From the NCBI RefSeq assembly GCF_036898095.1, contig NC_090746.1, forward strand, positions 54,354,060 through 54,418,059: a DNA stretch of 64,000 bases. The letters run 5' to 3'. The DNA is from Palaemon carinicauda. Taxonomy: Eukaryota; Arthropoda; Malacostraca; Decapoda; Palaemonidae. Every line of letters begins with the position of its first letter. Position 1 is the stretch's first letter. The translations under genes and the position numbers were made by a program. The notes under the pieces are model-generated. The model made no database searches, was not told the origin of the DNA, and worked only from the letters and a program-made list of their open reading frames with translations. Of this stretch, positions 25,676 to 37,560 are shown one piece after another.

Positions 25676-25928
25676 TGTACCAACCATGTGTCACACGATC
25701 GTACATAGTTCATTTTGTGTATATATTATGCTTGTATCTTCGCTCTTCCCTCGCACTAAAAAGAACCTGAATAAACATGTCTGTTTTTCTCACTGGTAAC
25801 GGTGTCGATTTTGAACATGAAATTTCCTGTTGCCTTGAGATTTTGTATAAAAAGTAGAGTGTTCTATAATAAACTCACTCAGTTGCTTTCATCCTGTCTT
25901 TGAGTCACAACCTTCTCTCGGCCCGTCA
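25676..25928 (+). repeat. 5' LTR of small Gypsy derivative
   Basis: Runs from TGTACCAACC to CGGCCCGTCA. It contains TTGTATAAAAAG, a good TATA box, and AATAAACTCACTCAG, a polyadenylation signal. ATTGGTGACCCTGG follows the LTR and is the likely primer-binding region, although the tRNA is not assigned. Confidence 0.93.
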
Positions 25929-25999
25929 CATTGGTGACCCTGGAAGTCGACTTGCTCCTCCCGCATTCCACCCCCACTCGCCCCACCATCGTTGGTACT

Positions 26000-26145
26000 A
26001 TGGCGGATTCTACGTAAGTTAATGCTGCGTCTCCACCATTGAAACTTTCATCATTCGCCAGCGGAGAGACGTTGGCTTGGTTTCAGCGCGCAGAAGTCCC
26101 AGTTTCGCATCAAGGGCGTGACTCGCTCAACCACCAGAGCAGATT
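26000..26145 (+). pseudogene. Broken gag start of small Gypsy derivative
   Basis: An ATG at 26,000 opens MADST, followed at once by TAA (26,015). Reading on in this and then the next frame gives gag-like sequence (LAWFQRAEV), but it shifts near 26,100. The usual start of gag is therefore destroyed. Confidence 0.65.
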
Positions 26146-27297
26146 ATGTTCTCGCGGCGATACCCAAGGACACCTGCCCGGAAATATCCGACTGGCTTTG
26201 TGAACAAGGAGACACCCCCAATAGCGTATGACGCCCTCAAAACATACCTTCTGCAGCAGCTCTCTCAACAACCGTTGGGGGACCAAAGGGCTTCGCTCGC
26301 CCTCAGGGAAATGACCAGTATCACTCGCCTGCAACCTGCCGCAGACGGCTCTCTTCGTGAGGTGAACCTACTTCGTGCCCTTTGGATACGCCATTTACCC
26401 AAACCTGTATGCGCTGCCATACCCGATGTCGATAGTTTACCCATAAAGGACTTGATGACCAAAGCCGACGCCCTTATGGACAGCCACTTCAAGGCCTGCA
26501 TCAACGCCTCCACCCCTGACGAAGAGGACGCCTATTCAAAGTCAACCGAAGCTGACGTGAAGGCCGTAGGACATACACGCCTACCCCGTGACGTGCCGAA
26601 GCGGCGACAAAGCCACCCACCACCCACCACTCGCTCGCGCCCCAACAAACGACTTCTACAGTTCATTTGGCACGGCATTTCTAAAGATGCTAAGGATTGG
26701 GTCAGCGCCTGTACTTCTTGCCAAACTTTCAAAGTACATCGACACACGGATTCAGGAGTGGGCACCTTTCCTCAACCTCAGTGTCGTTTCGCACACATTC
26801 ACGTCGATGTTGTAGGCCCCCTACCCACATCACAAGGACATCGTTACCTGTTCACCGTCATCGACCTCTCCACTCGTTGGCCTGAAGCCATTCCCATGGA
26901 AACTGCAATGTCCGCCTCATGTACATCTGCCTTACTCTCAGGATGGATTGCAAGATTTGGTATCCCTGAGCATATTACGTCTGACAGGGGTACCACTTTC
27001 ACCTCTCAATTGTGGACATCATTAGCGAATCTCCTGGGCATCACCCTACATCAGACAACAGCCTACATCCCCGCTGCCAATGGAATGATTGAACGTTTTC
27101 TTTGCACCCTCAAAGCAGCTTTGATGTCCCTCTGCAAGGATTCCAACTGGTTTACTCAGCTTCCCTGTGTCCTCCTGGGACTAAGGACCACTCCTAAAGA
27201 CGCCCTCGACGTCTCGGCAGCTGAAATGGTGTATGGCGACCCGTTGGTCGTCCCCGCCGAATTTTTTCCTTCTACAACCTCCTCCGACGATCTCTAG
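26146..27297 (+). CDS. gag-integrase fusion ORF of Gypsy derivative
   Basis: 383 codons. Residues 1-24 appear out of the ancestral gag frame. From about residue 25 (PIAYDALKTYLLQQL) it is gag, to about residue 165. At about 26,640-26,660 it passes in frame into integrase, inside the zinc-binding N-terminus. The CTSCQ pair is kept, but the preceding His-His part is gone. The core has Asp221 (HVDVVG), Asp280 (TSDRG) and Glu316 (NGMIERF), with the exact 35-residue spacing. The stop at 27,295-27,297 is a TAG, after which the same frame continues with integrase C-terminal sequence. Whether a protein is made is unknown. It may be only a deletion by-product. Confidence 0.8.
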   Translation: MFSRRYPRTPARKYPTGFVNKETPPIAYDALKTYLLQQLSQQPLGDQRASLALREMTSITRLQPAADGSLREVNLLRALWIRHLPKPVCAAIPDVDSLPIKDLMTKADALMDSHFKACINASTPDEEDAYSKSTEADVKAVGHTRLPRDVPKRRQSHPPPTTRSRPNKRLLQFIWHGISKDAKDWVSACTSCQTFKVHRHTDSGVGTFPQPQCRFAHIHVDVVGPLPTSQGHRYLFTVIDLSTRWPEAIPMETAMSASCTSALLSGWIARFGIPEHITSDRGTTFTSQLWTSLANLLGITLHQTTAYIPAANGMIERFLCTLKAALMSLCKDSNWFTQLPCVLLGLRTTPKDALDVSAAEMVYGDPLVVPAEFFPSTTSSDDL

Positions 27298-27603
27298 CGC
27301 ATACGTCACGTCGTGGGAAAATTTACTCCATGCTGCCAGATTTACAAGCCCCCAGCGAAGCATCACATACAGACCGACTTGCACTCTGCAACACACGTCT
27401 TCCAGCGCAACGATACTAACAAGCCACCGCTAACACCCCCTTACAAGGGCCCTTTCCTTGTGATCCGACGCAGTCCGAAAGCATTCCTGCTAAACATTCG
27501 TGGCAAGGAAGACTGGGTCTCCATTGATCGTTTAAAACCTCCTTATCTCCTGCCAGATGACCCGCCTACAGTTCGCCTCTCTAGATCAGGGCGCCCTATT
27601 TAA
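27298..27603 (+). pseudogene. Integrase C-terminal tail after in-frame TAG
   Basis: The frame of the preceding ORF continues without further stops for about 100 codons. It includes PPYKGPFLVIRR and DRLKPPYL, typical of the Gypsy integrase DNA-binding tail, and closes at TAA 27,601. Only the TAG separates it from the catalytic core. Confidence 0.8.
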
Positions 27604-27621
27604 CATGTACAGTATGTCATT

Positions 27622-27637
27622 TTTAGGGGGCGAGCCA
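27622..27637 (+). promoter_or_regulatory. Polypurine tract of small Gypsy derivative
   Basis: AGGGGGCGAGCCA ends exactly at the TG of the 3' LTR, consistent with a plus-strand priming site. Confidence 0.7.
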
Positions 27638-27890
27638 TGTACCAACCGTGTGTCACACGATCGTACATAGTTCATTTTGTGTATATATTATGCTTGTATC
27701 TTCGCTCTTTCCTCGCACTAAAAAGAACCTGAATAAACATGTCTGTTTTTCTCACCGGTAACGGTGTCGATTTTGAACATGAAATTTCCTGTCGCCTTGA
27801 GCTTTTGTATATAAAGGAGAGTGTTCTATAATAAACTCACTCAGTTGCTTTCATCCTGTCTTTGAGTCACAACCTTCTCTCGGCCCGTCA
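27638..27890 (+). repeat. 3' LTR of small Gypsy derivative
   Basis: Same length as the 5' copy, with TATA-like TTGTATATAAAG and the same AATAAA signal. Confidence 0.93.
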
Positions 27891-29749
27891 TACTAGTCTC
27901 ATTTGTGGTACCTATGAGGGGAATTTGGAAGATGGGGTCCCTCAATCATGTCTCTTGACAGAGGCGCCATTTAAAGGGCTCTCTATTGAATTGATAAATT
28001 TACTTTTTAGTATTTTCTTTTCACCCAGGTGATTGATTGACTTTCTACTATTTTCTGTTCACCCATGTACACATGAATTGAATGTTTGCTTGGCTATAGT
28101 AGATTTGTCTGCTCTATTGTTGCTCTGGTAATAGCCCTTGGGGACCACACATCATCGTAATCGCAAAAGAGGGGTTTTGACAAACGGCTGTGTGCTCCCC
28201 AAGACACTGAAGGGAAGTGGAACATGAATATTATTTAACATGAAAGATCGTGGTTGGGCGCTTATTGTCTCCTGTATTAGTATTGGTTATCATTATTGAC
28301 ATGTCATCGGTTGACAGGCTAATGAGTGCTGTGACGGGTTCAGTGCCTGAGCCCGTAGGCCTCCCTTATTCACACTCGGTCTGTACTTTGCTTGTTGATA
28401 GAATTACCCTGGGGAAGAGAAGACCATATTTCTATGGTAATTTGTCACATTGGACTCCCTATTCTAGCTTTTTACAGCAAATTTCTTGGAACTTCACATC
28501 ACCTCCAAAAAATTAGACTTTCATTTGTCAAAACCCTTCAGTTATTTAGTTATTTCTATGAACCTCCCCTAATGTTCATATTCCTTCTCCAGAAGCTTGT
28601 TTTAATCGACATTTACCCATGAAATTTTTTAAAATTTAAATCTTTCCTCATTCCTTCCCTTCAATAAACCCATGCTGTTAGTACAGGAATGGAACATTCT
28701 AGCAGTAAATGATAAGAAGCTCAAAACTGAAGCTCCAGCGTCTCTTTGACCTTTCAGTTTCTCTGTTGACACAGTTTAGCTCAGATTTTCTCCCAATTGT
28801 TTAGTTATTACTACACATTAAGATGTCTTTCCCTGGATTTGTTAGCATGGATGGTTTCTGCAAGACAATAATCAGCACTCTTATACTGTGATTTAGGTAA
28901 CCGCTGTAAAGAGTGTATTTGCCCCATGGTCCCTCTCAAGGAAAAAATGTTGCAATGGTTGTCAATCAAATTTAAAAGTTCAAAGCGGTAAAGGGAACTT
29001 GCTTCTAGCAGTGGGAAATCCAGGAAGACTAGGCTAGTTGATTATTGTGGGGATGCCAACAAAAATGACATGCCTTCACCTTTAAATAATTCACATAATC
29101 AGCCAATTTTAAGTGATGAGCTCTAAAGCTGTTGCCATCACTAGTTTCCTATTATAAAATCCGAAGTCCAGTAAATCCTCTCTGTAAAGTGGTCTTTCTG
29201 ATCATAACTGCCTGATTGTCAAACCTAACTTCCCCAGTTAACTCTAGTGTTACTTCCAGTAAGGAGGAGCCATTACATAGCTTATGCTTTTCATTCTTCA
29301 ACCTCAATATATGCACAGCACTAACATGCCTATTTTAAGCAACAGGTTTAAGCGTGAAGCATAGGTTGAAATTTTATCGATAAAACTACCTTATAATTTT
29401 CTTTTAAGGTATGTTCCGATTTCTGATGCGGCTTTTTCCTCAAAGCATTTGGAGACAGCCGTTTCCAAGATTATACGTACCTCTCAGTTCCCCCTTTCTA
29501 TTGTGGATAAGTCTGTAATTTGTTAACACTAGCGTATTTACGAAGAATAGCTGCTAATTTTACCTTTTTTTTGGTCTCCAAGTCTTTAATACCTCAAAAC
29601 CATTTTGACTTTTATCAGACTAGCTTGATACCTAACTTGGTGATAGATTTCATTATACAGTATTGCCCTCCTTTGAGTGTTGAGGTTTTACAAGCTAATT
29701 TATTAATTGCCATTTGGGGGTAATAGTCTCGAAGTGTTATTGAAATACT
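27891..29749. other. Gene-free stretch
   Basis: AT-rich sequence with scattered short frames and no recognised motif or repeat. Confidence 0.4.
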
Positions 29750-30305
29750 TTTCTTTGCAGTTAATTCTAATGGTTTTATTTTATTCAAGCAGAAAAGATT
29801 AGGGTTGTTGATTATAGAAGGAAGGCACAACATTATGCATGTTGCATGAGATTTTTCATAATTTTGACCATCCTTTACATTCAGGTCTTCCTGGACAGTT
29901 CCATCCAGTTCATAATACTAGGCATGCAGTTAATTCTAATAGTCAGGCCTTCTCCATCATGAGGCTCATACTACACAGTATTCTAGAAGTTTTATTCCAG
30001 CTGTGACCAAGTTGTGGAATGATCTTCCTAATCGGGTAGTTGAATCAGTAGAACTTCACAAGTTCAAAGTTTCAGCAAATGTTTTTATGTTGAACAGGTT
30101 AACATAAGTCTTTTTATAGTTATATATGAATTATCTGTTTTAATGTTATTAATGTTTTTTTAAATATTTTATTTTAATTTTTCATTACTTATATCGTTTA
30201 TTTATTTCCTTTCCTTACTGGGCTATTTATCCCTGTTGGAGCCCTTGGGCTTATGGCATCTTGCTTTCCCAACTAGGGTTGTAGCTTGGCTAGTAATAAT
30301 AATAC
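29750..30305 (+). mobile_element. 3' end of a CR1/L2-type LINE
   Basis: Broken frames around 29,960-30,100 include SFIPAVTKLWNDLPN, matching the conserved end of ORF2 in this LINE group (the S-F-I-P ... LWN-LP motif). A 3' untranslated part follows, with the shared CTGTTGGAGCCC tail and AATAATAAT. The 5' side is truncated, as is usual for LINEs. It carries no active domain. Confidence 0.65.
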
Positions 30306-30307
30306 AT

Positions 30308-30425
30308 ATATACATATACCAAGGCACTTCCCCCAATTTTGGGGGTAGCCGACATCAAAGAAATGAAACAGAAAAGGGGACCTCTCCTCTCTACGTTCCT
30401 CCCAGCCTGACAAGGGACTCAACTG
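30308..30425 (-). mobile_element. Truncated 3' tail of the 55-57 kb LINE family
   Basis: ACCAAGGCACTTCCCCCAAT through AAGGGACTCAACT matches 54,919-55,031 almost base for base in the same orientation. It breaks off into (AAT)n. This is a short 3' fragment of the same LINE family. Confidence 0.85.
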
Positions 30426-32409
30426 ATAATAATAATAATAATAATGATAATAATACCACTCTCGGCTTTGCCTTTACTATAGCCTCATTTAGTTTTTGTT
30501 ATATTAGAAATTTGACACCAATAACTCCTTTTGTTATAGCTAAGAAATTCATTTAACTCTTGATTCAGGGTAATATTTCCGGCCTAACCTACCCTGTTTC
30601 AAACCTTAATTTATCAAGTGGTAACTGATGGTTTTATTGCACTAATCAGTAAAGTCTATTAGTACATGGTATCTACCAGATATTTCTTACAGAGCTTCAA
30701 ATTCTGTATTTACTTTGCCTGCTCTTCAACAGTAAAACATTCCTCTCCTAGATTTCTATCCAATCTTTTAGACTACTATAAAACTTGCGAAGCTCAAAAC
30801 CGAGATGGTAGCCTGGATCCATATATCCCTCGTTTTGATTATGCAAGTACCTCCAAGTCTCTTCTTGTCCCCGGGATGTTAGTCTAGATATTTTAGTGCT
30901 CCTCTTGTGAAATAAATGCTCTTTGTTTTTTCTTATTCTCACAGTTTGGCTGGTATGGAACAAATTCAGGACTGTGAACTGCACAATGACACTTATAACT
31001 CTTTTCCGGCTCCTTTAATGGTTCACAGATCTGTGGCTCCTATTGTCGGAATGTTTAAGAAGGTGGCCGTGCAAAGCCAATCTGCTTAAACAGCCCATCT
31101 CAAAGTCAATTCATCCAACCCATCTGAGCTACATCTAACCATGTTGAGACTATCCACCATATTCCTAAAAATAAAGGGTTGTCAAAGCCTTCTATTCTAG
31201 GTTTAAAAAAAAAGTGAACCAATAATGTATATCAGAGAAATGGATGTTCATTTTCATAGGTGCAAAGTTAAGTCTCTGTTAATGACTAACACTAGAGTAC
31301 TGTTGTTTTGGAGTTAAAATTTGTATGGTTCTCTTGTTATTTCAAGAAACTTCTAATTCAAGCCTTTAAGGGATATATACCCCATGCTTTATTATGTGAT
31401 AAAGCTTCTGGTAATAGGTCTATTCATTTTAGGTATTATATCAGATGCATCTTGATTGAGTATTGAAAGACCTCCAGGAGTAAGGTAAATTTTCTGTAAT
31501 TAGGATGTGATTTTACAGTATATAAAAGTTCAGAATTTTTAAATACCTTTCTCTTGAAGATCTTACTGCTAAAACACTCAACCTAATTGCCCAAGTGAAC
31601 TACAAACACTATCAGAATAGGCTTTGCAGAACAAGATGATTTTGTCTTCCTTTAGTCAAAAATGTTTTTAGGCATAGGTTTGCCTTAATTCCCTAAAAAA
31701 TGGATGAAAGAATTTCAGCAGAAAAATGGGTTCTTTGTTAAGTAAGAGCCATTTAGTATTATTTGGACAAAACTACAGGTATTGGAAGTAGTGTCCTTAA
31801 TTTGTTTTGTGGGATGAAGGTCCCTATTCACCATTTGACCAAAAAATGCAATGTCATTCCTAGTGTGAAGTTTGATCACAGGAGATCACAAAGATTTAGA
31901 TCCAAAATCTAATAATTAAAAGGCTTAAAAGTGAAGGTACACGATATTTGTAGTACAGTACAGCTACTTCAATGGCGTACCAAGGCAAACTTAAAGAATC
32001 TTTGTTTGCTTAGGACTATTGCTAGGCTCTAGGCCGTATAGTGGCTGCAGGGCCATGGTCTTATTCATTTATAGTTAACATATAACTCTTATTAGCAAAT
32101 ATACATAGTTTTAATTTAATAATCGATTTGGAATCAATCTAAAGTATCATCTAGATCAAGAACTATTATTGGAGCAATCTATATAGTCTCAGTATATTCA
32201 ATACCTCTAGCAAACAATCTGGAGTCTCATACAGTGTTTCAAACTGTATTTTAAGATGGTTTGTTGTTAGTAATCTAGACCAGGTCAGGAAATCTTGACC
32301 ATGGTATACTGTATTGCTTTTACTTAAAATTTATCTTATCTCTTCCTTCACTGGCATCCCATCCCACCTCCTGCAGTGTAGGAGTCAGCATTATGGACAT
32401 CAGTGGAGG
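30426..32409. other. Gene-free stretch
   Basis: AT-rich, with an (AAT)n run at 30,427-30,456. No coding or repeat signal recognised. Confidence 0.4.
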
Positions 32410-32565
32410 TTCATAGAATTTTTATTTTTATTTTAATAAGATATCTTTTTTCTATACTCGCCTGATGTTCATGTTCGTGCGCACCCTTTTCCCCCTTTAC
32501 TAAGGTCATGTCTTTATTGAGATGAAAGTGGGTTTTTATTTTTCAGTTCTAAAAATCTTGCTGTT

Positions 32566-32873
32566 AAAATGTTATTTTCCTTAGTAAAATAAATTTTTGA
32601 ATATACTTACCCGATGATCATATAGCTGCATCCCTGCTGCCCGACAGAAAAAATCTACGGGAGGAATACGCCAGCGATCGCTATACAGGTGGGGGTGTAC
32701 ATCAACAGCGCCATCTGTCAAGTAGGTACTCAAGTACTCGATGTCAACAACGAACCAATTTTCTCCTCTGTCCCACTGGTTCTCTATTGGGGAGGAAGGG
32801 TGGGTCCTTTAATTTATGATCATCGGGTAAGTATATTCAAAAATTTATTTTACTAAGGAAAATAACATTTTTC
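32566..32873. repeat. Palindromic repeat (MITE-like) at left edge of DIRS-like B
   Basis: The outer 57 bases on each side are near-perfect inverted copies, with TTATTTTCCTTAGTAAAATA left and its complement right at about 32,850. They enclose a unique core that matches the right inverted end at 38,795-38,940. It may be a mobile unit by itself or part of the element's terminus. Confidence 0.75.
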
Positions 32874-33186
32874 AATATCAAACTTACCCGATGATCATAT
32901 AGCTGATTCACACCCAGGGGGGTGGGTAGAGACCAGCATAACAAGTTGACATTATGAGCTAAGTATTCCGTATTTCATTTTAGCAGTTATTCAAAATAAC
33001 AAGCATAAAATAAATAAGTACCTGGTAAGGAAGACGACTTGAACAATTACTCTGCCTTTTTAAGTACGTCTTCCTTACTGAGCCTCGCGATCCTCATAGG
33101 ATGCTGAGCGACTCCTAGGAGCTGAAGTATGAAGGGTTGCAACCCATACTAAAGGTCCTCATCAAAACCTCTAATCTAGGCGCTTC

Positions 33187-34420
33187 TCAAGAAATGATTT
33201 TGACCACCAGCCAAATCAAGTAGGATGCGAAAGGCTTCTTAGCCTTCCGGACAACCCAAAAATATTTCAAGAGAAAGATTAAAAAGATTCTGGAATTAGG
33301 GAATTGTAGTGGTGGAGCCCCCACCACTACTGCACTCTTTGCTACGAATGGTCCCAGAGTGTAGCAGTTCTCGTAAAGAGACTGGACATTCTTAAGATAA
33401 AAGACGCGAACACTGATTTGCTTTTCCAATAGGTTGCGTCGAATCTATTTTGCAGAGATCTATTTTGTTTAAAGGCCACGGAAGTTGTGACAGCTCTAAC
33501 TTCGTGTGTCCTTACCTTCAGCCAAGCTTGGTCTTCCTCATTCAGAAGGGAATGAGCTTCTCGTATAAACAGTCTGATAAAAATAGGATAAAGAATTCTC
33601 TGACATAGGCAAAGATGAATTCTTAACTGAACACCATAAAGCTTCAGACGGGCCTCGTAAAGGTTTAAATAGAACTTAAGAGCTCTTACAGGACACAATA
33701 CTCTTTCTAGTTCATTTCCAACCATACGATAAGTTTGGAATATCGAACGATATTGATCAAGGCCGAGAAGGCAGCTCGTGTTTGGCTAGAAAACCAAGAT
33801 GTAGAACATGTAGCCGTTTCGGATGAGAATCCGATGTTCTTGCTGAAGGCATGAATCTCACTGACTCTTTTAGCTGTGGATAAGCATATCAGGAAAAGAG
33901 TCTTAAAGGTGAGATCTTTCAGGGAGGCTGATTGAAGTGGTTCGAACCTGTCTAACATAAGGAATCTTAGAACCACGTCTAAATTCCAACCAGGTGTAAC
34001 CAAACGACGCTCCTTTGTGGTCTCAAAAGACTTAAGGAGGTCCTGTAGATCTTTATTGTTGGAAAGATCTAAGCCTCTGTGACGGAAGACTGATGCCAAC
34101 ATGCTTCTGTAACCCTTGATAGTGGGAGCTGAAAGAGATCGCTCTTTCCTCAGATATAAGAGGAAGTCAGCTATTTGAGTTACAGAGGTACTGGTCGAGG
34201 ATACGGATACTGATTTGCACCAGTTTCGGAAGATTTCCCACTTCGATTGGTAGACTCTAAGGGTGGATGTTCTCCTTGCTCTAGCAATCGCTCTGGTTGC
34301 CTCCTTCGAAAAACCTCTAGTTCTCGAGAGTCTTTCGATACTCTGAAGGCAGTGAGACGAAGAGCGTGGAGGCCTTGGAGTACATTCTTTACGCGTGGCA
34401 GACGTAGCAGGTCCACCCTT
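33187..34420 (-). pseudogene. Tyrosine recombinase of DIRS-like B, two frameshifts
   Basis: The core-binding part includes SVTQIADFLLYLRKERSL and TIKGYRSMLASVFRHRGLDL. The arginine box reads TAKRVSEIHAF near 33,865. After a shift near 33,710 come CPVRALKFYL, then THEVRAVTTSVAF near 33,495, which supplies HxxR. After another shift near 33,420, VFYLKNVQSLYENCYTLGPF contains the candidate nucleophilic tyrosine (FY). All three catalytic boxes are still present, which is unusual for so old a copy, but they sit in three frames. In an active element the enzyme inserts the circular cDNA by strand exchange. Confidence 0.8.
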
Positions 34421-35420
34421 AGGGGAAGAGTTCTGGGAACGTCTACTAGCCATCGAAGTACCTCGGTAAGTTATTCTCTCGCGGGCCAGAGGGAAGCAAC
34501 TAGTGTCAACTTTGTCCCTTCGTGAGAGGCGAACTTCTGCAGTACCTTGTTGACAATCTAGAACGGAGGGAATGCATATAGATCTAGATGAGACCAATCT
34601 AGTCGAAAGGCATCTAAAAGAACTATTGCTGGGTCCGGGATAGGTGAGCAAAGTATTGAGAGCCTCTTGGACATCGAGGTTGCGAAGAGATCTATGGTTG
34701 GCTGGCCCCAGGTGACCCAAAGTCTCTTGCATACATCCTTGTGGAGGGTCCAATATGTTGGAATTATTGTCCCTTCCTACTGCGACAATCTGCTAAGACA
34801 TTCAAGTTGCCTTGGAAGAAACTTGTTACTAGTGAAAAGGCTAGACCTGTAAAACAGGAGAGGAGGTCACTTGCAAACTCGTACCATGTCAGAGAGTAGG
34901 TCCCTCCTTGCTAGGAGATGTACATCAAAGCAGGGAGTTGTCCGTGTTCACCTCCACTACTTTGCCTTGAAGGAGAGACCTGAAGCTTTTCCAGGTCAGA
35001 CGTACTGCCAGAAGCTTCTTGCAGTTGAAATGCATTGTCCTTTGACTCGAGTTCCATAATCCCGAGCATTCCCTACCGCCTAAGGTCGCACCCCAGCCTA
35101 CGTCCGATGCGTCTGAGAAGAGAACGTGGTTGGGAGTCTGAACAGTCAGGGGAAGACCCTGTCAAAGGTTGATAAAGTCCTTACATCAAGTCAGACCAGA
35201 CTTATCTTCCGGAAACCGGGATCGAGACCGCTTCTAGCGTCTTGTCCTTTTCCAGTGAAGAGCTAGATGAAATCGAAGAGGACGGAGGTGTAGTCTTCCA
35301 AGTGACACCAATTGAACCACGGATGACGGTGTCCTAACCAGACTCATCCACAGCCTGACAGGGCCGTGTTCCTTCTTCAGCATCTTCTGGATGGATAGCA
35401 GAGCTGGGGGTTGATCGTCT
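34421..35420 (-). pseudogene. RNase H and linker of DIRS-like B
   Basis: Starts with LGRLHLRPLRFHL near 35,280, then FSDASDVGWGATLGG near 35,100, the RNase H signature of DIRS elements. It continues to a post-RNase H segment with VTWGQPTIDLFATSM near 34,700 and DPAIVLLDAFRLDWS. Multiple stops. No RT palm (YxDD) precedes it. Confidence 0.7.
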
Positions 35421-37560
35421 TGTTCAGCCATGTCCTCATCAGAGGGTTCCTCATCCGAAACTGATGAGGAAACGGCAACGGAGTGGGCAACGTCTGACTC
35501 GCTGAATCCGGTCGCACTGGTGGATGCGTGATGGAGCCGGACACAAGATCATGGTACTGCTGCACAGTCTGTGAACTGTCAACCATGGGGAAGCGAGGAA
35601 GTACAGCGACAACCCGAAACTGTCTAGACTGTCTGGGTTGTGCAGACAACCCCTTATCGGGTTGCTGAGGTTGCCGCACTGCGTCACAACAAGTCAGCTC
35701 TGCTGGTTGTTGAACGTCTTCCCAGTGACACACTGAACGTCCACAACCACCTCCGAGAGTCGCTTAACGTCAACGTGCGACTGGCAACCCACACTGGGTC
35801 GCACCGGTGGAGGAACCATCTCAACTGGCGGACGTGAGTAGGATACCTCAGCGTCAACAGGGCGTACAACCAACCGGTAGGAAGGTTGTTGGCAAGAAGG
35901 TTCTTCTCCGTAAAAAACTCTCTATCAAGGACTAAGCTTGGACTGCATGTCTTGCAACAAAGCCCAAGGTCTATGGGAGCAGGTGTGGCAACAGACGGGG
36001 TTAGCGACTGAAGCGGAACCATTTACCCTCCCTGGAAGCATGTTATGCTTTAATTAAAGTCCATAGGAGGCTAAGCAGCTTAAGGCTCCTCTCCAAATGA
36101 CAGAGTCCTCAAGGGAATATCAGAAGGAGGGAGAACAGCACTTTCTCATCTACAGGAACCATGTCCGAGAAAAGCTAGGTTATCTCAGTGAGGGTTTCAC
36201 TGGTGCATAAGCAGCAGACCAGAAGGCAACGTTATGAAACTGCTTGACAGTCTGTGAACTGTCAAAAACTGAACTGCCAACCCCAACAGGTGCGTGAGGA
36301 CATACAGCACTGGTGTATTAGTAGCACACCAGAAGGCAACGTCATGTAACTGTTTTGACAGTCTGTGAGTTGGCAACAACCAAAGCTGTGTGGGGAAGCC
36401 TCAACTCCTGACTGACTAGTTTGCTGCGGGCGAGTGGCGGTAACCACAGTGTGTTGCGGAGGTTGACACACCGTGTCAAAACACGGCAGCTTGTGGTAGC
36501 TCACGCACGGCAACGGAGTGCTCCGTGTGTCTGTGGGAGTCAGCATGCATCTGGCAGGGTCGACTGCGCATGGGTGGAGGAGCTCTCACAACAAGAGTGT
36601 GGGAGCAGGCAGCCATGCCGGGCGCACAACCGTGGCAGGCTGTAGGCCAACGGGTGCATCGTCAACCTTCTCCGCAGAATGATTGTGGAAGCTGGCAACA
36701 ACAAAAGCGGAGTGCTGGTGCGTGGGAGGGACTGCCGTGGGTTGCGGAGCATGCCGCATTGCGGCAAAACACGGCAGCTTGACAGCACCTTCCCACTGCT
36801 GATGCGGTAGCTCACGCATGTCAACGGAGGGTGCAGCATGAACATGCGTCTGGCAGGATCGACTGCGCATCGGTGGAGCTCTCACAGGTGGAGTGTGGGA
36901 GCAGGCAGCCGCAGTATCTGCTGAGCGCACAACCGTGGCAGGTTGTAGGTTAACAGGTGCAGTGTCAACCTTCTCAGCACGATACTCCTGCATGAAGGAA
37001 GCAAGCTGAGACTGCATATCTGCAGCATGGACCACTAGGGTCTATAAAAGACGGCAACAAACGGAGCTACTGTCCGTTGTGACTGAGGGTCTAAAACAGT
37101 TGGTGCGGCAACAGACGGAGTTACTGCCTGTTGCGGTACCACCTTGCCTCTCTCGGAAGGTGTGCAGTCGTCGGATGACTGCAGCGAGTCCGGACTGACC
37201 CAGTGGCTACACCTAGGCTGTTGGACTTGCGCGGAAGGGACCTACTTGCACTTAAAAAAGCTGCAAGATTTGGTCCATGGTTTCTGCGAGAAACCTCTTC
37301 CGCAGACGAGGAATAAATGGGCTCTCTCGTCTTTGTGTGGGTGGGGTGATCACGTCGGCAACGTGTGTAGATACACCCGAAACCACGGAGGGAAACGTCT
37401 GTTCGTCGATCAAGGCCTGTGGAACCCATAAGTCCTTCGACATTACTTCTCCCCTGGGCTTGGGAGCTTGTAAGAGGTATCGGACTAGGTGAACCACTGG
37501 CACGAACAGACGAACCCTCGAACGCAACACTGTAACACTTTGCGCAAATCACTTTATCAC
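35400..37560 (-). pseudogene. gag-like region of DIRS-like B with internal repeats
   Basis: From about 37,552 the minus strand opens with ICAKCYSVAFEGS, a Cys pair typical of a gag-like start. The region continues through Pro/Ser/His-rich low-complexity frames and ends near SDEEPSDEDMAEQDDQ at about 35,420. Internal repetition is strong. A unit of about 115 bases recurs at 36,195-36,400 and a longer unit at 36,480-36,960. Frames change several times. Assigned by position and DIRS context, since gag sequences diverge fast. Confidence 0.5.

Larger units (their letters stand above)
25676..27890 (+). mobile_element. Small Gypsy derivative with gag-integrase fusion
   Basis: Two 253-bp LTRs of equal length, differing at only a handful of positions by eye, enclose 1.7 kb. 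The interior contains the front of gag joined to integrase, with protease, RT and RNase H missing. The near-identical LTRs imply a recent insertion. It cannot copy itself and would need enzymes from a full-length relative. No clear target-site duplication could be fixed. Confidence 0.88.

Noticed and set aside
36421..36845. Cluster of plus-strand frames in a GC-richer zone
   Set aside because: They come from tandem repeats inside the gag-like region of the minus-strand DIRS element.
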